This document shows, piece after piece, positions 1 through 14,631 of a DNA stretch of 64,000 nucleotides. The DNA lies in contig NC_133932.1 of NCBI RefSeq assembly GCF_031877795.1, forward strand, positions 72,281,937 through 72,345,936. Reading direction: 5' to 3'. Source of the stretch: Strix aluco. Lineage: Eukaryota; Chordata; Aves; Strigiformes; Strigidae. Within the stretch, counting starts at the first letter, position 1. Each line of letters begins with the position of its first letter. The translations under genes and the position numbers were made by a program. The notes under the pieces were generated by a model. The model had not been told where the DNA came from, ran no database searches, and saw only the letters and a program-made list of their open reading frames with translations.

Positions 1-3000
1 TGAGGCAAGTATCTGTCAGAAGTGATATATCTACACATGTTCCTGCCTCACAACAGGAAGATGCACTAGATGAACTCTGATGTCCTTTCAAGCCCAATGA
101 TTTCATACAGAAGCTTCTATATATCAAATACAGGAATAAAAACTACCACTAAGTCTAAATTACAGTCTAAAATACAATCTGAACTAGAATCACAGCTATA
201 AATGCAAGATCAATAATCAATGACCTTTAGAGAAAAATAGCTAATCTTTCCTTGTGATGGTATTTGCTAATGGAAATTCATAGTAATCACCTTGGCATTA
301 AAAAAACTTCACAGGAATAAGCTCAAGGCATTTTATTACTCAGTACTGAATAAGCAGATGAGACAGTGGCCAGTTATCCAATGAAGCCTCCATGACTAAA
401 GACATGATCTGTGTTATGCAGAATGTCAGACTAAATAATCATCACTCTCACTTCTGGTCTTAAAATGCAGGCATAAAACAGGATTTCTCTTTGGTCACCC
501 AAGACCAGAAAGATTGAAAAAATTAACAGTGATAGCTTATGATTTTCCAGGATGAGAAGTTGCATTCGCAAGAATGGCTCTGACTTACTCTTCAAGAATT
601 TTCAAGGAAACAAAACAAAACAGAAGAATCCCAGTTTGTTAGCATATCCTTCAAGATACAGAAAACAGCAGTCCAAAATGAACCTCTGGGTGTTAGCAAG
701 AGGCTCTCTGATTTCTTTAGCAGCATGATATTAGGCAAATGGCATCTTTTCTTCTTTCTCTTCCTCTCAGTTTCAAGAGGTGACCTCATCCATATATCTA
801 ATAAAATCAGAAAAGCTGAACTGAGCTCACTGATGTTCTTAGCTCTGTCTCTTAATAATTACTTTTACAGTGCCTCCCCTTACCAGTAAGATGAGCTCGA
901 TGAATGGGAGTTAACTTCATTACATGTCTCTGCCAGAAGCGGCTTCTGCTTCCTGTCACGTTCCTGGCGGTGAAAGGCTCTCCCCAACTTTAACTGCAGA
1001 GTTCAGACTGCTGTGTACATACAAATTTTATTCAGGCAGTATGATTTTTATCAGTCCACATGAACTGATTTTACACATACATGTGTGTAACAGTAACTCA
1101 AAACAATATAGCCACTGCATAGTTTTCTTAGTTCTGTTGTAGTATAATTGTTCTTCCAAATTTTAGAAATGGACAGAGGCATCTGTGCAAGCAGTTAAAA
1201 ATAAGTGTATTTGAAGGCTAACGTGGAGTAAATAAATAGTAAGAAATAAAAAAATGTTTATATAAAGGTCTTACAAAATATCCAAACATAACTAACAATT
1301 AAATACACCTGTTAATTTTGTAATCGTTAAAATAAAGTTAATAAAAAGAATAATCTTTCTAAGACTTACAGTCAGTGGTATATGAACAAATATTATTTTA
1401 AAAATATCAGGTAAGAAACAAGCCCATTTCATGTTGACTTTTCCTTAGCCTTTAGCTATATATATGGCAGCACTGTTTGCACACATAAAAGCTATAGTTC
1501 AAGCAGGAATTACTCCATGCCTTTATTTGCATTTGCACAATCAAGAGCAATTTTTGAAAATATATAAACCATAGAGTTGTAGCAAACTCAGTGAAAGAAG
1601 CAAATACGAATTATGTCTTCCCTAAGAATACCCTGTTTTATGTGTAACTATTAATTACTTTTATTTAGTTGGAAGGTAATGTGGTATATATAAACTATCT
1701 TAGGTGCCTTACCCAGAATCAGTGATAGGCACCAAAATCAGTAAATGAAGAGAAGGCTCAGGATCAAACCCCAAGGCTCAGGATCAAACACCAGGTATGA
1801 TCCTTCCAGTCACATGCACGTTGTTTTCTTCCTTCTACCTCAATGCTCTCTCCCTCCTTCATATTTACTTTACTTATCCCTTGTCTGTTTTTTTCCTCTT
1901 TTGTCATTACTGGTAGTGACTGTGAAAATGTAAGTTCTTCCCAGAGGGACTTAACTACAAGTACCTAGAAATCAGTTGTGAGTACTGCCAAAACCATTTC
2001 TGTAACCAGTTTGGCCGAGTTCAGGATTGTAAGGGATACAGAATGCCAGCAAGAATTAAATGCCAATGAACACCTCAGCCACTTTTTAAAAAGATGTTTA
2101 CTAGAAATTAGATGTTTTGGTTGGGAGTAAAACTTGGTATTTGGTCTCCTCTTGAAAACTAACCAGTAAGACTGGTAAAACTACCAGGTAAAGCTACAGA
2201 AGTGTGACATTGACCAAGTAGAAATTTCCCTTGAAATTGCCTTTTTTACAAAAAATACTAGAATTTTTTAAATTTTTCCTTGATTTTTAAAATTAAAATA
2301 CTTTGGGTTTCCCAACTTTTAAGCCAGAATCCAGGGGCATTTTTCAATCAAAAGTTTTACTTTTATATAGTGGTCCACACCTTTTAGGGAAAGCAAATAT
2401 GCTCCAATGCATTGTCCAGTTTACCCTAGAGATACGTGGAACATTTCTTCCTTTGCAAAAAATACCTGTCTTCTTGTTCCCACTGTTTTTTGTTGCCATG
2501 GCTTTCCCTTAACAATTACTAGAGGTCTTATTTTGATGTAATGTCTCAGACATGTCCTCAGCTGTACCTCATGTAAGGGGAGTAAATGTTTATGGGTTTG
2601 GTCCAGTTGGGTATTTTTTATCCTTGAGTTTTTTCTGTCCTTTTATCCCTCACTTCCAGCTGTGCGGTTTCTGCCAGGGATTGGTAACTACAGTCTCAGC
2701 AGTTGTTCAAACAATTTCCAAAATGTAAAGGCTCTCTACCAGTTAAAGAAGAAAAAAACACCCCACCTGTTCCAAATGTAAATGTTAGCTCACAGGTTAG
2801 AGTTTGAAAATTCCTGCCCCAGCATGGACACACTGAATCAGCACATCCTTCAGCTGCCTCGGTCACATCTCCAGGTCTTGAGCACATGCAGGGTCCTGAT
2901 AGCAAGACTGTGCCAAGAGGCTTTGTGCCAGGCCAGCTCCTCTGCAGATGGGCTGCACATCCCTGGAACCTGTACCCAGAAGGGCTGCTACAGGTTATGT

Positions 3001-4804
3001 CTGATTCTGCCCCAAAGTCTTCAAATAGGCAGCGTAGCCAATGCAGGAGAGAGGGTGGAGGGCAGATTTCCCGTGTACCGAAGCGATGACCAGCCAGAGA
3101 AGTGGGAACAGAGACAGCAACTGCAGTTTAAAAAAAGAAAGGTCTTGTGATTACTGGATGTGGGCTCCACACACAGACAGGGATGCCTGACTTTGATTCA
3201 CCTTTGAAGCTCTAGAGTGTCAGCATAAAATAATAAATGATCAACAGAGTCCAAGCAGCCAACATGTATGTTTAATAAATAGCTGAAAATAATAACAAAA
3301 ATTTGACAGTGTTGATAGCTGCCTATTTGGCAGCTTAGAAGAAGCATGAATGATTTTACAAGTTGCTGCTCAGATACAGTGACAACATCCAGCTGTCTAG
3401 GTCACTCAGTTGGACATTTAGCCCTATCTGCACTATCCTTCAAGAGAGTAATGTGAACCCATTACTAAACATGATCCTGAAGTGTCAGCAGTCCAAAAAA
3501 TGCACTAATCCTTTTGCTACACTTGAAGAGCTTCACATTTTATTGGAAATATTATACAGATAAAAAATCTCCAAAGTGGAGATGGATAGACACATGGTCA
3601 AACCTGGGTGATATGAAGCAACATATAAATTGGGATTTTTATCAAGCTTGCTCTTCCTCTTCTGCATGTGTCACACAGCAGAGAACACATAGCTCCCATA
3701 TTGTGTAGTGACACTTTTTAAGTGGCATGATACATTTTATACAACCTTAAGACATCCTCAGACCTGTTTAGAATTTTTAAATTTATGTATACTTATGTCT
3801 TGGTCCTTCAAATAAATTTATGAAGTGCAGCATTCGTCCTTTTCAGGACACAATCCTTTTATAAAACCTACCAAGATAAATTTTGCTAGCTTGCATATAT
3901 TCCAGAAATAATATCAGCATCTCTATGAACCAGCAGAGTTTCATCCGTCTTTGACCCAGATACAAGACTTAGCAGAACATACAAAACCCAGCTCCCTGTC
4001 AGCAGATTAAGACTAATAGTTCTCTGGAGGAATGGCAGAAAAGGAAATCCATAGTAATCACAAATCTTGCTTCAAATCTTCATCAGAAATGAAACAAGCT
4101 TAAAAAAATCATGAGATTGGCTTTAAAATCACGAGATTTGAAATATGAATAAATTTGGAGTTATTTATCTGCCGTTGAAATTTTGAGCCTCTAGAGTGTG
4201 CTCCAGTCATATTTTCAAGCATTTCCTTAGAAACTGAAATGTGTAGATACTTTATTTCCAATGAAAGTTGAGATGCATTCATAAAGGTAATAATTCAGAA
4301 GTTGAGGCTATCAGAGAAATTTGAAGTTTTAAAATAAATCTTAAAATTACATGATTAGCAATACAGTAGAATATCAGAAATGTAATAGAGGAGAAAATAA
4401 CCAAACTGACAGCAGAAGGCCTGGAAATGCATAAGCATTTCCAAAAAGATTAAGAAAAATTTCTTGTGGTGCCAAGGAACATAAACTCCAAAATTTAGGG
4501 GGTAACTTAGCAGACCACTTGGTGTACCAGTTCAGTTATCCTCTCAGTAAGCATTAAAAACAACCAACTGCATCAAAGAGAGATTTTTTATGATATTAAA
4601 CACTCTACACCTTTACAAGTTCTGAACTGATTCCTCAAACACAAAGAGAGCTGTTTCAGATTTGTTTTCCAGTAATTCATTCTCAGCTCCTTTTATTTGC
4701 CCTCCAAGGCTCCTCCCACATTATTTTTATATTTTCAGGAACTTGCTTCCAATATCTGGGGCTAAAAACCTCACTTTCATTTAAAAGAAAACAGGTTTTT
4801 AAAC
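1..4804. other. Upstream intergenic DNA, no gene recognised
   Basis: This stretch is AT-rich with only short chance frames. A segment near 2600-3160 is somewhat more GC-rich and open for 122 codons on the plus strand (2782-3150), but the translation resembles no known protein. A 20-bp tandem duplication lies at 1753-1792. Confidence 0.7.
1753..1792. repeat. 20-bp direct tandem duplication
   Basis: Two adjacent 20-bp units beginning AAGGCTCAGGATCAAAC differ by one base near the end. It is a short local duplication with no further copies. Confidence 0.85.
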
Positions 4805-5890
4805 AATCATAGAATCACAGAACAGTCCACATTGAAAATTACCTCAAAACATCACCTGGCCCAACCTTTATGGGGAAAGGGAGCCTCAGTGAGATTATCT
4901 AGCACCCTGTCCAGTCACATCTTGAAAACCTCCAGTGATGGGGACTGTACCATGTCCCTGGGGAGGTTGTTCCAGTGAATGATTGCTCTCACTGTAAAAA
5001 AATTTCTTTCTTATATCAAGATGAAAATTCTCCTTGTGCAACTTGTACCTGTTGCCCCTTGTCCTCTCCACATGGCAACTTGTGAAGAGAGAGCCTCTGC
5101 CCTCTTTGTAGCCACCCTTTAGGTGGTGGCTGGAATGCTGTGATGAGCTCCCCACTGAGCCTTCTCCAGGGAGAAGAGACCAAACTCCTTCAGGCAGGTT
5201 CTCCAGCCCTTTGATCATCTTTGTGGTCCTCCTTCAGACCCTCTCCAGTCTGTCTGCATCTTTCTTGAATTGTGGGGACCAGAACTGGCCACAGTACTCC
5301 AGGTGCAGCCAGACAAGTGTTGAGTAGCATGGGATGATCATGTCTCTGTCTCTGCTAGTAACGTCCTTGCGGATGCAGCTGGGATCCAGTTTACCTTTGC
5401 TGCAGCAGCGCACTGCTGGCTCGTGTTCAGCGTGTTGTCCGCCAGCACCCCCAGGTCCCTTTCAGCAAGGCTGTTCCCCAGCCACATTTTGTTAAACCTC
5501 ATCCTGTTCTTGCTTGCCCATGCTTCCAGCCTGTTCAGGTTTCTGTGTAAGAGGGCTCTCCCTCTGACATGTCCACCTCACCACCCAGTTTGATGTCATC
5601 AGCAAGTTTGGTAAGGGTGCTTTCAACCCCATCATCCACATCATTTACGAAGATGTTGAACTGCGCATGGCCCAGTATCAATCCCCGCGGGATCCCACTT
5701 GTGACAGGCTTCCAGCCTGAGTAAAAACTGATCACCACCCTCTGAGTGCAACCTGCTAGCTGATTTCCTACCCATTTCGCAGACCACCCATCTAATCTGT
5801 ATCTTGCCAGTTTGTGTAGGAGAAGGCTGTGGGAAACAGCATTGAATGCTTTGCTGAAGTCCAACAAGAGGCTGAAGTTTCAAGGAATGC
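4805..5890 (-). mobile_element. CR1 LINE retrotransposon, 5'-truncated, 3' end intact
   Basis: On the minus strand the sequence ends at 4805 with a TTCTGTGATTCTATGATT-type terminus, the hallmark 3' end of avian CR1 elements. It includes the well-known CR1 3' region, seen on the plus strand as GGTTGTTCCAGTGAATGATT and neighbouring text. The 5' part (5535-5867) is an open frame for the C-terminal half of reverse transcriptase. It shows LDFSKAFNAVSHSLL, the SGIPRG motif and a LADD catalytic motif (normally FADD) at about 5595-5606. The element is about 1.1 kb of a full length near 4.5 kb, so it is a dead 5'-truncated copy. The 5' edge near 5890 is approximate. Confidence 0.93.
5535..5867 (-). 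pseudogene. CR1 reverse transcriptase remnant
   Basis: This is a 110-codon open fragment of the CR1 ORF2 reverse transcriptase, with no initiator of its own since it opens at a TTG inside the domain. Recognisable parts, in order, are the SKAFNAVSHS motif, ARYRLDGWSAKWVGNQLAG, SGIPRGLILG, FNIFVNDVDDG and LADDIKLGGEVD. The endonuclease domain and the rest of reverse transcriptase are missing, so no activity is expected. Confidence 0.9.
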
Positions 5891-8800
5891 CAAACGTTGC
5901 AATAGAATCATGAAGGTTAGCAACCCTGCGTCTTCTAACCTGAGCATTAACTCAAGACCAAACTGCCACGAGACAGCAGTGCCTCTTGGCTCTCTCAAGT
6001 CCACACTGAGTCCCGACTGTTCCGTTTCCAAATAAGAAAGCAAAATTCTGTATTATGCGTTAGATGTGTAATACAAATTAACCATGCCAATAATCTAATT
6101 TTTCCAGCAGTTCTGTGATAAGTATGTAGAATTAACCATGGTAACATGCATAAGTATATTCAATTAATATTTGTTCACTGACATGACACATTTGCTAAAC
6201 GAATGACTATATGATAATCTGATAAACTAGAAGCTTCTAAGTGGGGAAAACGGGCAGGATCCTGTGAGCACTGCTGTTACGTGTTCAGACTCAAAGATGG
6301 CCAGTTACTTTTCTGTAGAATTCATGGAAATCTGAATCCACACATTTTAAAAATGGCCATTTTTCCTACTGTCCCCAAGTTGAGGGTATAGCACTGCAGA
6401 TTCTTCTCAAGCTTCCCATGTCACACAGTGGCTAAGCTTCAACAAGAATGATGAATACTTTTGCCCTCAACTTGGCCCATAGCCCAGTGCCTAAAACTAT
6501 GGGCTGTAGATGTACATCTGACTTCTCTGTGTGCACCTGCATCTGCAGCTTGTGATGTGTGTGCTGTAACTACCAAAAATCAGTGTAGTAAGCTTCCTTC
6601 TAATGACCTGGCAATAGTATTAATGGCTATCAGATTAATTTTTCTGTAACTTAAACCTATGCATTTCTCTATTAATGAAAGTAGTATTTAACTTAGGTCA
6701 GTAAATGAGGATGAAAACTCTTCCTTTCTTGCATAACATGGAAGAATAAAAATTCAGCAACCCCTTATAAACTAGATAGATTCAGATCTGGTAGTAGGTA
6801 ATTGCTGAATTGTGAAATACGACTCCCCAGTCATAAAATATGTCACCCAGCTCTCAACCAGGTAACACTCCCATAGATTTGTTCTGGAGATTTACTTAAG
6901 CTCTCACTTCGGTATTCGTGTGTACACGCTTCACTGTGCAAAGCCACACTTTCAAGCAGGCTGGAATGCAGCCAGATTTCTTCATACAGTAGGGAAACAT
7001 GGATTTCTCAAGGGAGAAAAACTATTGCCCAGAGTCTGACAAACTGTTCCAGATGCATAAAGCAGTTCAAAAGCACACAGGTGCAGCAGAGGGGCCGGGA
7101 GAGAATGATGAACAAAAGATGGTGAAAATATTGTGGCAGAGAAACGGTCAGGAAACAAGCCCACATGACGGTAGGACTTCAGGGTGCATGGCAAATTGCT
7201 AACAGACTCTCGTACAGAAAAAAAATAACAGAAACTGGCATTGGCTTCCATTTTCCCATTCATACCCTGTGCAGGGCTCCATCAGAATAGCAAACACAAT
7301 GCCTCAGCTCTAAAACAGTACACAATAGCCCCATACCAGGCCTGTCGATCTCCGAGAGCCTTTAGCTTCTGCAGTCTCTTGATTAGGTCCCTGATTAGGC
7401 CTTTTTCACAGTGCTAACACAAAGACATACTTTTCTACCCGGCGAGTTAGGCTATATCCTCCCCTTCCTTACACCCGCAGCACGTGCTTTAAATATTAGA
7501 AAGGCAAGGAGCTTGAACACCATTGTGAATTTCATTATTTAAATAAAATACTACTAATAAGCAAATCTCACATTGCTCATGAGACTGTGCATCAGCCAGT
7601 ATTTAGTCAAAGTAATTTTTAGCTGAGCTGAAAGAGAATAGAAAACAGGCTGGTAAATACCAGAAAGTTGGTATGGAGTTCACAGGGCACTTCACACTGG
7701 TACAATATACAAAGAACCAAAAAAACTGTGCTTTTATGAACCAACTAATGAGGAGTGCTACTGAATGCACGTTGCCAGAGAGCTCACTCAGTGATTGACC
7801 TTATAATCATCATCAACTATAGAAACACATGTATGCAGTCAAATAACACATCCATAGAGAATCAAGTTCCAAAAAAAATCCAGGGCACATGATTTTAGTT
7901 ACTGTAAAAAATGCCATGATTTAAAATACTCAGGAATTATAGTGAAAAGTATAGGGAGGAATTGGTGTGAAGCAGGATGGAATTGGATCCAAAAATTATA
8001 GGTGAATGACAATGCAATATATGACTTTTCCGCCCTCGGTCACCAAAATAGTCTTGGTAGCAAGTGAAAATAATTATTACCTAATAGCTATTCATTATGA
8101 CTTGTAAGTCAACCATGCCAACAGTCTCTAGCCAGCCTCCATGGGGAGGTGCATACACTACCAAATTCTTGTCGCGTTTGGTATTGTTTCTGCCAGAGCG
8201 TGAACTACCTAAAGATGAACTTTCCCTTTTGCCACAAAAAAGGCAACCTTCAGAAGCTGTCTGAATGCACTGATGATGCCGAGTGAAGATTGACTGTTCC
8301 CTCAGTTTTGTACTGGCTCATGGTCCAGTTCATTAATCTCTGCCCATTTTCCTTCAAAGCTAAAGTCAACTTCTTCCTTACACTCATGCAAAAATCATAC
8401 AATTCTGCAGCTGAGTTGCCCTGACTCATATAAATCTCCATCAATTTCTTAATATTATCCAGTAAATTTCTTGTGTTTATGACACTTTAATATGCCTTTA
8501 TCTAACATGCCAGGCAACTGATTTAAACCTGCTTGATTCCTAAGTTCAGATGGGTAAGAGTTCAACAGATATGAACAAAGGCAGATCATGAGTAAAGTAC
8601 AGACTGTATATTAATGAGCATTTCTAGCTGTAGGAAAAAGTAGGGCAAAAGTCTTGACCTAATTATATACATGTCCTTGTTGCAATATACATTTTCTTGC
8701 CCAGCTACAGTAGTGTAGGTCACTGCCTTTCCCCTAAAAACCTGCTTAGAACTAGTCAGGTTCCTAAGCATGACTGTAAGAAGGCACACAAACTGTTCCC

Positions 8801-11800
8801 ACTCATCCATGTGATAACTTCTGCATTTTGTGACATGGTTTTGTGACAATAAAAACATTTCTGATTCTTACAGTTGTTGGCAAATATGACAAAGCCAAAA
8901 GAAAACAAGTTCAATTTTCTACTAAAACACATATGAAATTCTGTTCTAAGGCTACATAAGTTTATCTGAGCAATTGTACTGTAGATTTCTCCAACTTCCT
9001 GAATGTATTTTGTGAAACTCAGCTGAACCAGAAGAACAGTGTTTTGGTCTCTTACTAGATATTTCCAATAGAAAGAAACCAAAAATGGAGTGACTCTTCT
9101 AATATGCTAATTACTTCATGATCTCCCTCTCCCCAACCCTCCTGTAACGATCAGCCACGCTAAACACCAAAGCAGCCATATGTTGATGCAGAATGTTCCT
9201 TTATTAAAAAGCTGTCCTTTCCTCTAGATTGACTGCGGGCACAGAAGTTCAGCCTAAAAAGCTCGTTCAACATGTGTGTCTAGACATATACTCTTCAACA
9301 TATTCCACATCCATAGATGGGCTTTTGGCTCTCCACACTTCTGACCATCTGTTGGGAGGGCAGGATGCCCACTTGATAAGTTAGCCAGAATCTGTGTCAG
9401 TTGCCAAGGGAAGGGGATATATAGTCCTGCAAGCGACATCTGTTTCACCAGAAGCCCTTTTCTCTCTGAACAATGTTTCTGTTTAATCTCAGCCACACTT
9501 GTTAAGAAAAGCGTTTAAAAGACAAACTAATGAAAAACCCTGAAAAGTATTGGGAGGGAAGGGAAATGTAATGATGGTCAGCGTAAGGGTACATCTCACA
9601 GACCTACAGAGAATACTTTTAGTATTAAAATGATGGGGATATTGGAAGAAAATTGTAGGTGCTCTGGCTAGACAGGCAATCTCATAGCAGATGAAGTCAC
9701 CAGGGGATAAAATGAACCACAAAGGACTCACTATAACTTATCCCAAGACAACAGCTGTGCTCTTAAAGAGAACACTGGAGGGAAAGGCACAACTGAATGA
9801 TTAATAAGATAATGCCTTTTCACGTGGATGAAAGATAGAAAAAAGAGCAAGCCATTATGTACTCTTAAAAGAATCTTTTTGATTCAGTGAGACACTTGGC
9901 TGTTTGTGTGTGGGAGGAGGGACACCAAATGATGCAGGTTGCCTGTCTTCCGCTCGTAGCCTTAGTGTGTTGAGCCAAAACAGCACATCTAGAAGCTGAG
10001 TCCGTAACACAGAGCAAAAACTATTCAATCCACTAACATTCATGAGATCCCTGCAAGAGAACATGAAGTCTTTGACAGCTACATCCCAAACAGACTTGAG
10101 AAGTGTTACCAACAAATGGGAAAGAGAAGCAACGACAAAGGAAGAAAAGAGGCAGAGATCACCAAGGAGTCATAGGCACTTACAGAAACAAAGAGATCAG
10201 TATGATTCATTGACCGTTATTCCTGGAACGGTCAATGAAAGGAGAGGATATAATCCAACAAGATACAAAATTGGTCTCAAAGCACCATTGATTGTATTCA
10301 CTGAATCTTTTGCACATTAAGCACATACCTCAGGTGTAGAAATCTGCATTGTAGACATCTAAACTTAGCTCTGAATCTAGAGCTGACTCCTGCTCTAAGA
10401 GTTCTGATTCATGATCAGAGGTAACTTGTCCTGGATGTGTGTTTCATCTGAATCTGTAGCTGCATTAAGGCTAGGGCACATACTCACACCAAAGAGCCTG
10501 GAGACGCACCTTCTCAGCACAGAATACAATATAACTTTTTCCCCATCCAACATCTTGACTCTTTTGGACCACTAATAAAAGTCCTGTTTCCCTTTCCCCA
10601 GAGATTTTTGGTTCTGTTGCAGCCATATCTCAGTTGGAGAACCACTGCTGAAGTACTACAGTTGGCAGAACAATGTTTTAAGGAAAGCCAAAAATTATTT
10701 GGGGTTACCTTGGCTGCAAATTATAGAAATTCAGCAGCTGCTACATGAGCAGCTGAACCATCTCTGCACTGAGGGTGGAAAACTGCATGTCATGGGATGG
10801 AAGGGACAGCTGGGAGCAGGAAGTGTCACAGCCATCACTAGGTGAGCATGACCACTTGTGAGTCAGCACCCTCACTGTTCCTATTCTTGACATACTACTC
10901 TTACAAATAAGCAGTTCTGAGCAATAGGGTTTCACATTTACATTTCCAGCAGTAGGTCATCTGTATAATAGTAACTGTAAAGTCTAGGTAACACTATAAC
11001 ACATATATTGAGCAAGAATTACACCAGTATTGCAAGAAAAAATCATAAAGCATCATACAAACTCTTGACAGTTAAGGGTTCTTTACCATAATATAAGACA
11101 CAGGGGAAAACTGAGTTACTCTCAGTTAAACTGCCTGGCAGCAAACCCATGGAAATCCTGAATAAAACTGACCTAACACTTCTAGGAAATAGCTCAGTAT
11201 GTCCCAAATCTAGACTGCTGAACTAAACTTGAATAATGGAACTTATTACCCAAGACTTGCCCTGGCAGAGCTCTTTAGCGTTTGGTCAGAACAGTCCAAA
11301 CAGGTGGCTAGAGGTGAGAAACATAAAGTTAGGCTCAAACATCAGCATTTTCCTTCCTGATTCTCATTTCCAGGACAGATCCCATTCATTTGAAACTTTA
11401 GCACTGTGCCCATTCCCAAACTGTCTGCTAGATACATCTCCCTTCAGAAGCTCTGCTCCTAAATTCGCCTGATCCCTGATTATCCTTACAATTCCCCAGT
11501 GAATTTCTGAATTCATATTCCTGTTTCAGTTAAGCTTTTTCCCAAAACTGAAAAGTATAAATAAATCTCTTTTCATCCCAAGCCCCATACATTTTGGAAA
11601 GCACACAGATTCCCAGAAAAGGTTCCAAAAACACATGGTATGTGCATAACTTTAACTTCTGAGGTCACACACCTCAACACATGTAGTCTAGAATATTTAA
11701 AAACATCAACAGTGGCATGCATCCTTTTTTTTTTTTTCTTTCCTAGCATTTTTAGTGAAAACTGAAGGTTGAACAGACACTGACAATGAACCATCAAGAT

Positions 11801-14626
11801 TTTAGTCTTTGGACAAGGTTGAGACAGACTGGCAGGGCAGTGAGTCTCAACACTGTATTCCTGCTGCTGTCTTTGTTGTTTCTGTTGTTACACCAGGGAT
11901 GAACTTGATTCCTCAGTCTGGTACCATCAAAAACCTTATACGCTAGTTCTACAAACTGATTCAGGTGGAGCACTACAACATCTAACCTCGGATGTTTTTA
12001 AACCCAAATACGTGCCTTGGCTGCTATATAGTGTAGCTTGGAGTGGAGGAGAAACCCAAGTCAGGGTGAGCAGTTTAAAATATCAGATTTTCTCCTTGCC
12101 CTCCCCTGAGAGCAGATATGGATCCACTTGATCCATGGTAGTGGCAGCTGGACAAGAGCAAGCTGGATGTAGACCAGAAGAGTGCCACAGTGTAAATCTG
12201 TTTAGACTGGAATTCAAAACAGACAATATGCTGAATTTGGACTGCCCGAACTAGCCAGTAGTGATGCTGGGGGAAAGAGCATCACATACATCTTATGCCA
12301 TACGTATCTCTGAAACTGGTGGGCCTGAATCTGAGCTCCAGTGAGGTGAGCGCTAGTAATTAGTCATCTACACCGTTCCCTTCAAAAGGCAGCAGAAATA
12401 CTTTTAGAAGCTGAGAAAATGCAACAGTGCTGTTTTCCCTTTGGAAAATAGCTATCACCTACTGAGAGAACAGGAGTCCACAAGTTCAAGGTCACACATA
12501 AAAAAAAGAATCAGAAATATGATTTTTAAAAGAAAAATATTCCTGCTTGATTCTGACATACAGGTGAACAAGTAATTGTTTAGGTTATGATTTATGAAAC
12601 TTGAATACAAATCATAAATTGCATTAAGCTAAGAAAACACGTTAATAAATGTTACTTCATATTGCCAAAATTTCACATAATGTTACACTTGCGGAAAGCA
12701 AAGAACTATTGTTTCGTATAACTGTATGTATCACAACTGCTTGGAATTCCTTCAATACCAATTTGCTTATAGCACCAAATTTTGGGGTTATTTGAGCCAA
12801 ATGGCTCTTATCCACACACAGGGCTTTATTTTCCTAGCATTTCACTGTGGAAAAAACAAAGCATTTCCCAAACATACAACAGATTTATAGCTTGTACGTT
12901 TGTTTGTTCGTTTTTTGCAGTGGTAATATGCCTTATGATATGAATATATTAGAGCTTTAGTATCAAAGATTTTTCACGGTTGATGCATCAGAGAAACTTG
13001 TAAGCTTTTGTTTATGCATTTCTATGCCCCTGGCTTTTGTAGTAGCTAAGCACATCACATATATTACACTTAGCCTCACAAACCTTGGGGAATGACGGAG
13101 TCCCAGCAGTTCTCCTAGACTTTATTTTCCGAATGAATATGGACCTAGGCACAGACCCACAGAAGTTTTTAAGAAAGTGACTGCTACTGAAGTGGGTTTC
13201 AGCTGCTATCAATAGGATCAAGAAGCCTTTGTGGATCTGGACCAGTATGACTTATCCAGGATAACATGAGAAATCTGTAAGAGCGGATGAACCAAACTTG
13301 ATCTACCATAATGCAGGCTGGTATCCTAACTACCTGGATATTCCTCAGCTTCTCAAATCCTTGAAAGTCAAGACTGATTTGCAAGTTTCATCATCCGTTT
13401 CATTACTGTGACAAGCAGACAATTATTCCCCACACAGGGAGAAAATTATGTGTGTTTCAAAAAAGATAACACATTTTAGGCACGGTACTATCTGTCATTT
13501 TAAAAACTGGCATAGCTAAAGATTTCAGCATTAACTTTCATGCCAACATGTGGTATCAGACAGTCTCTCATGTCCTGTCTGATTGCTTAAAATAACACAT
13601 TGCCATTCCTTTGGGGTTACACAATTACTTTATGTTGATATAAATAATGGCTGTGGTTTAAGCTTCCTTGTAAGATGCTCCATAAAGCTTGCTAGGTCTA
13701 ATTTCACAAACTTCTTCAGAATGGCAGCACCAAAACTAAATAAAACATATCTTCTTTTCTCTCTAAAATGTCTGTGTATCTGTCAGAGAAAGTCTGGTCA
13801 ATGAAAAGAGTATGTGCATGTTAGGATACTAGAATTTGATACAAGAATGTCGCTATTACAGCTGGAATGAGAGCATCTGCTAGAATAAAAACTACTACAT
13901 GGAGATATTCCAGGTTAACATGCTGGTTTGCACTGCCTAAAGCTTTTGCTTTCAAGCCAGAATTTATTCTTGGTATGTTCTGCTCAGAACTGTATTATTT
14001 CAGGAAGTATTCTAATGTGTCTAACATATAGAGAAAAATATATCGAAGTTACACATAAGGCAAGGTCTTCACAGAAACAAACTACATAGCTAAGTTTGGG
14101 CTGTAATCATTTCTTCAGTACAGCCAACTAATTATCACTGGCACAGATTTATCTAGTAAAATTACCAATCTAATTAACAAAGTTCGTAGTTTAGTTTAAA
14201 GCTGTTCTGTTTATTTTGGTGAGGTTAGTGAAAATTCACCTCATTCCAACTAGACCCGAACTGAACTTGTATATTGCAGAAGAGATGGCACTGGTGAAGG
14301 ACAAGCTGGTGTCCTCAAGAACCAAGAGTGTTCAACAGGCTTTTAGCAGTGTTTAGCTGGTTTAAATGACGTCTAGCATCTACTGGACATAGTAAAAAAT
14401 ATGCTATGCTTCTCAAGATTAAATTTAAAGTTTTATAAAAAGATAAGGGAACAAGTATTCACTTGTTATAATACCAAAGTAAAAGACAAAAAGAGACAAC
14501 CCTCATCTGGAGATGAACTCACAGGAGATGACTGGTTATACCAGACTCTCACACTGTATATTCAGTACCATGCATATGACATCTGAAACCTTTTCAGTGT
14601 ACAACTAGAGCTCATATTCCTGCATA
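5891..14626. other. Upstream intergenic DNA, no gene recognised
   Basis: This stretch is AT-rich, with a T12 tract at 11726-11737. The minus strand at about 8.1-9.1 kb has several adjacent protein-like open fragments that I cannot identify (see findings). No splice-supported gene, RNA gene or full transposon is seen. ARHGEF7 lies upstream of ANKRD10 in mammals, but none of its exons is recognised here. Confidence 0.65.
11726..11737. repeat. Poly-T tract
   Basis: Twelve consecutive T residues, followed by a CTTTC pyrimidine stretch. No element adjoins it that would make it a retroposon tail. Confidence 0.8.
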
Positions 14627-14631
14627 GATGT
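14627..14631. repeat. Target-site duplication, left copy
   Basis: GATGT immediately precedes the LTR and is repeated exactly after its 3' end at 15560-15564. Confidence 0.88.

Noticed and set aside
2782..3150. A 122-codon plus-strand frame in the upstream region.
   Set aside because: No similarity recognised, no promoter or polyadenylation context, and overlapping frames on the other strand.
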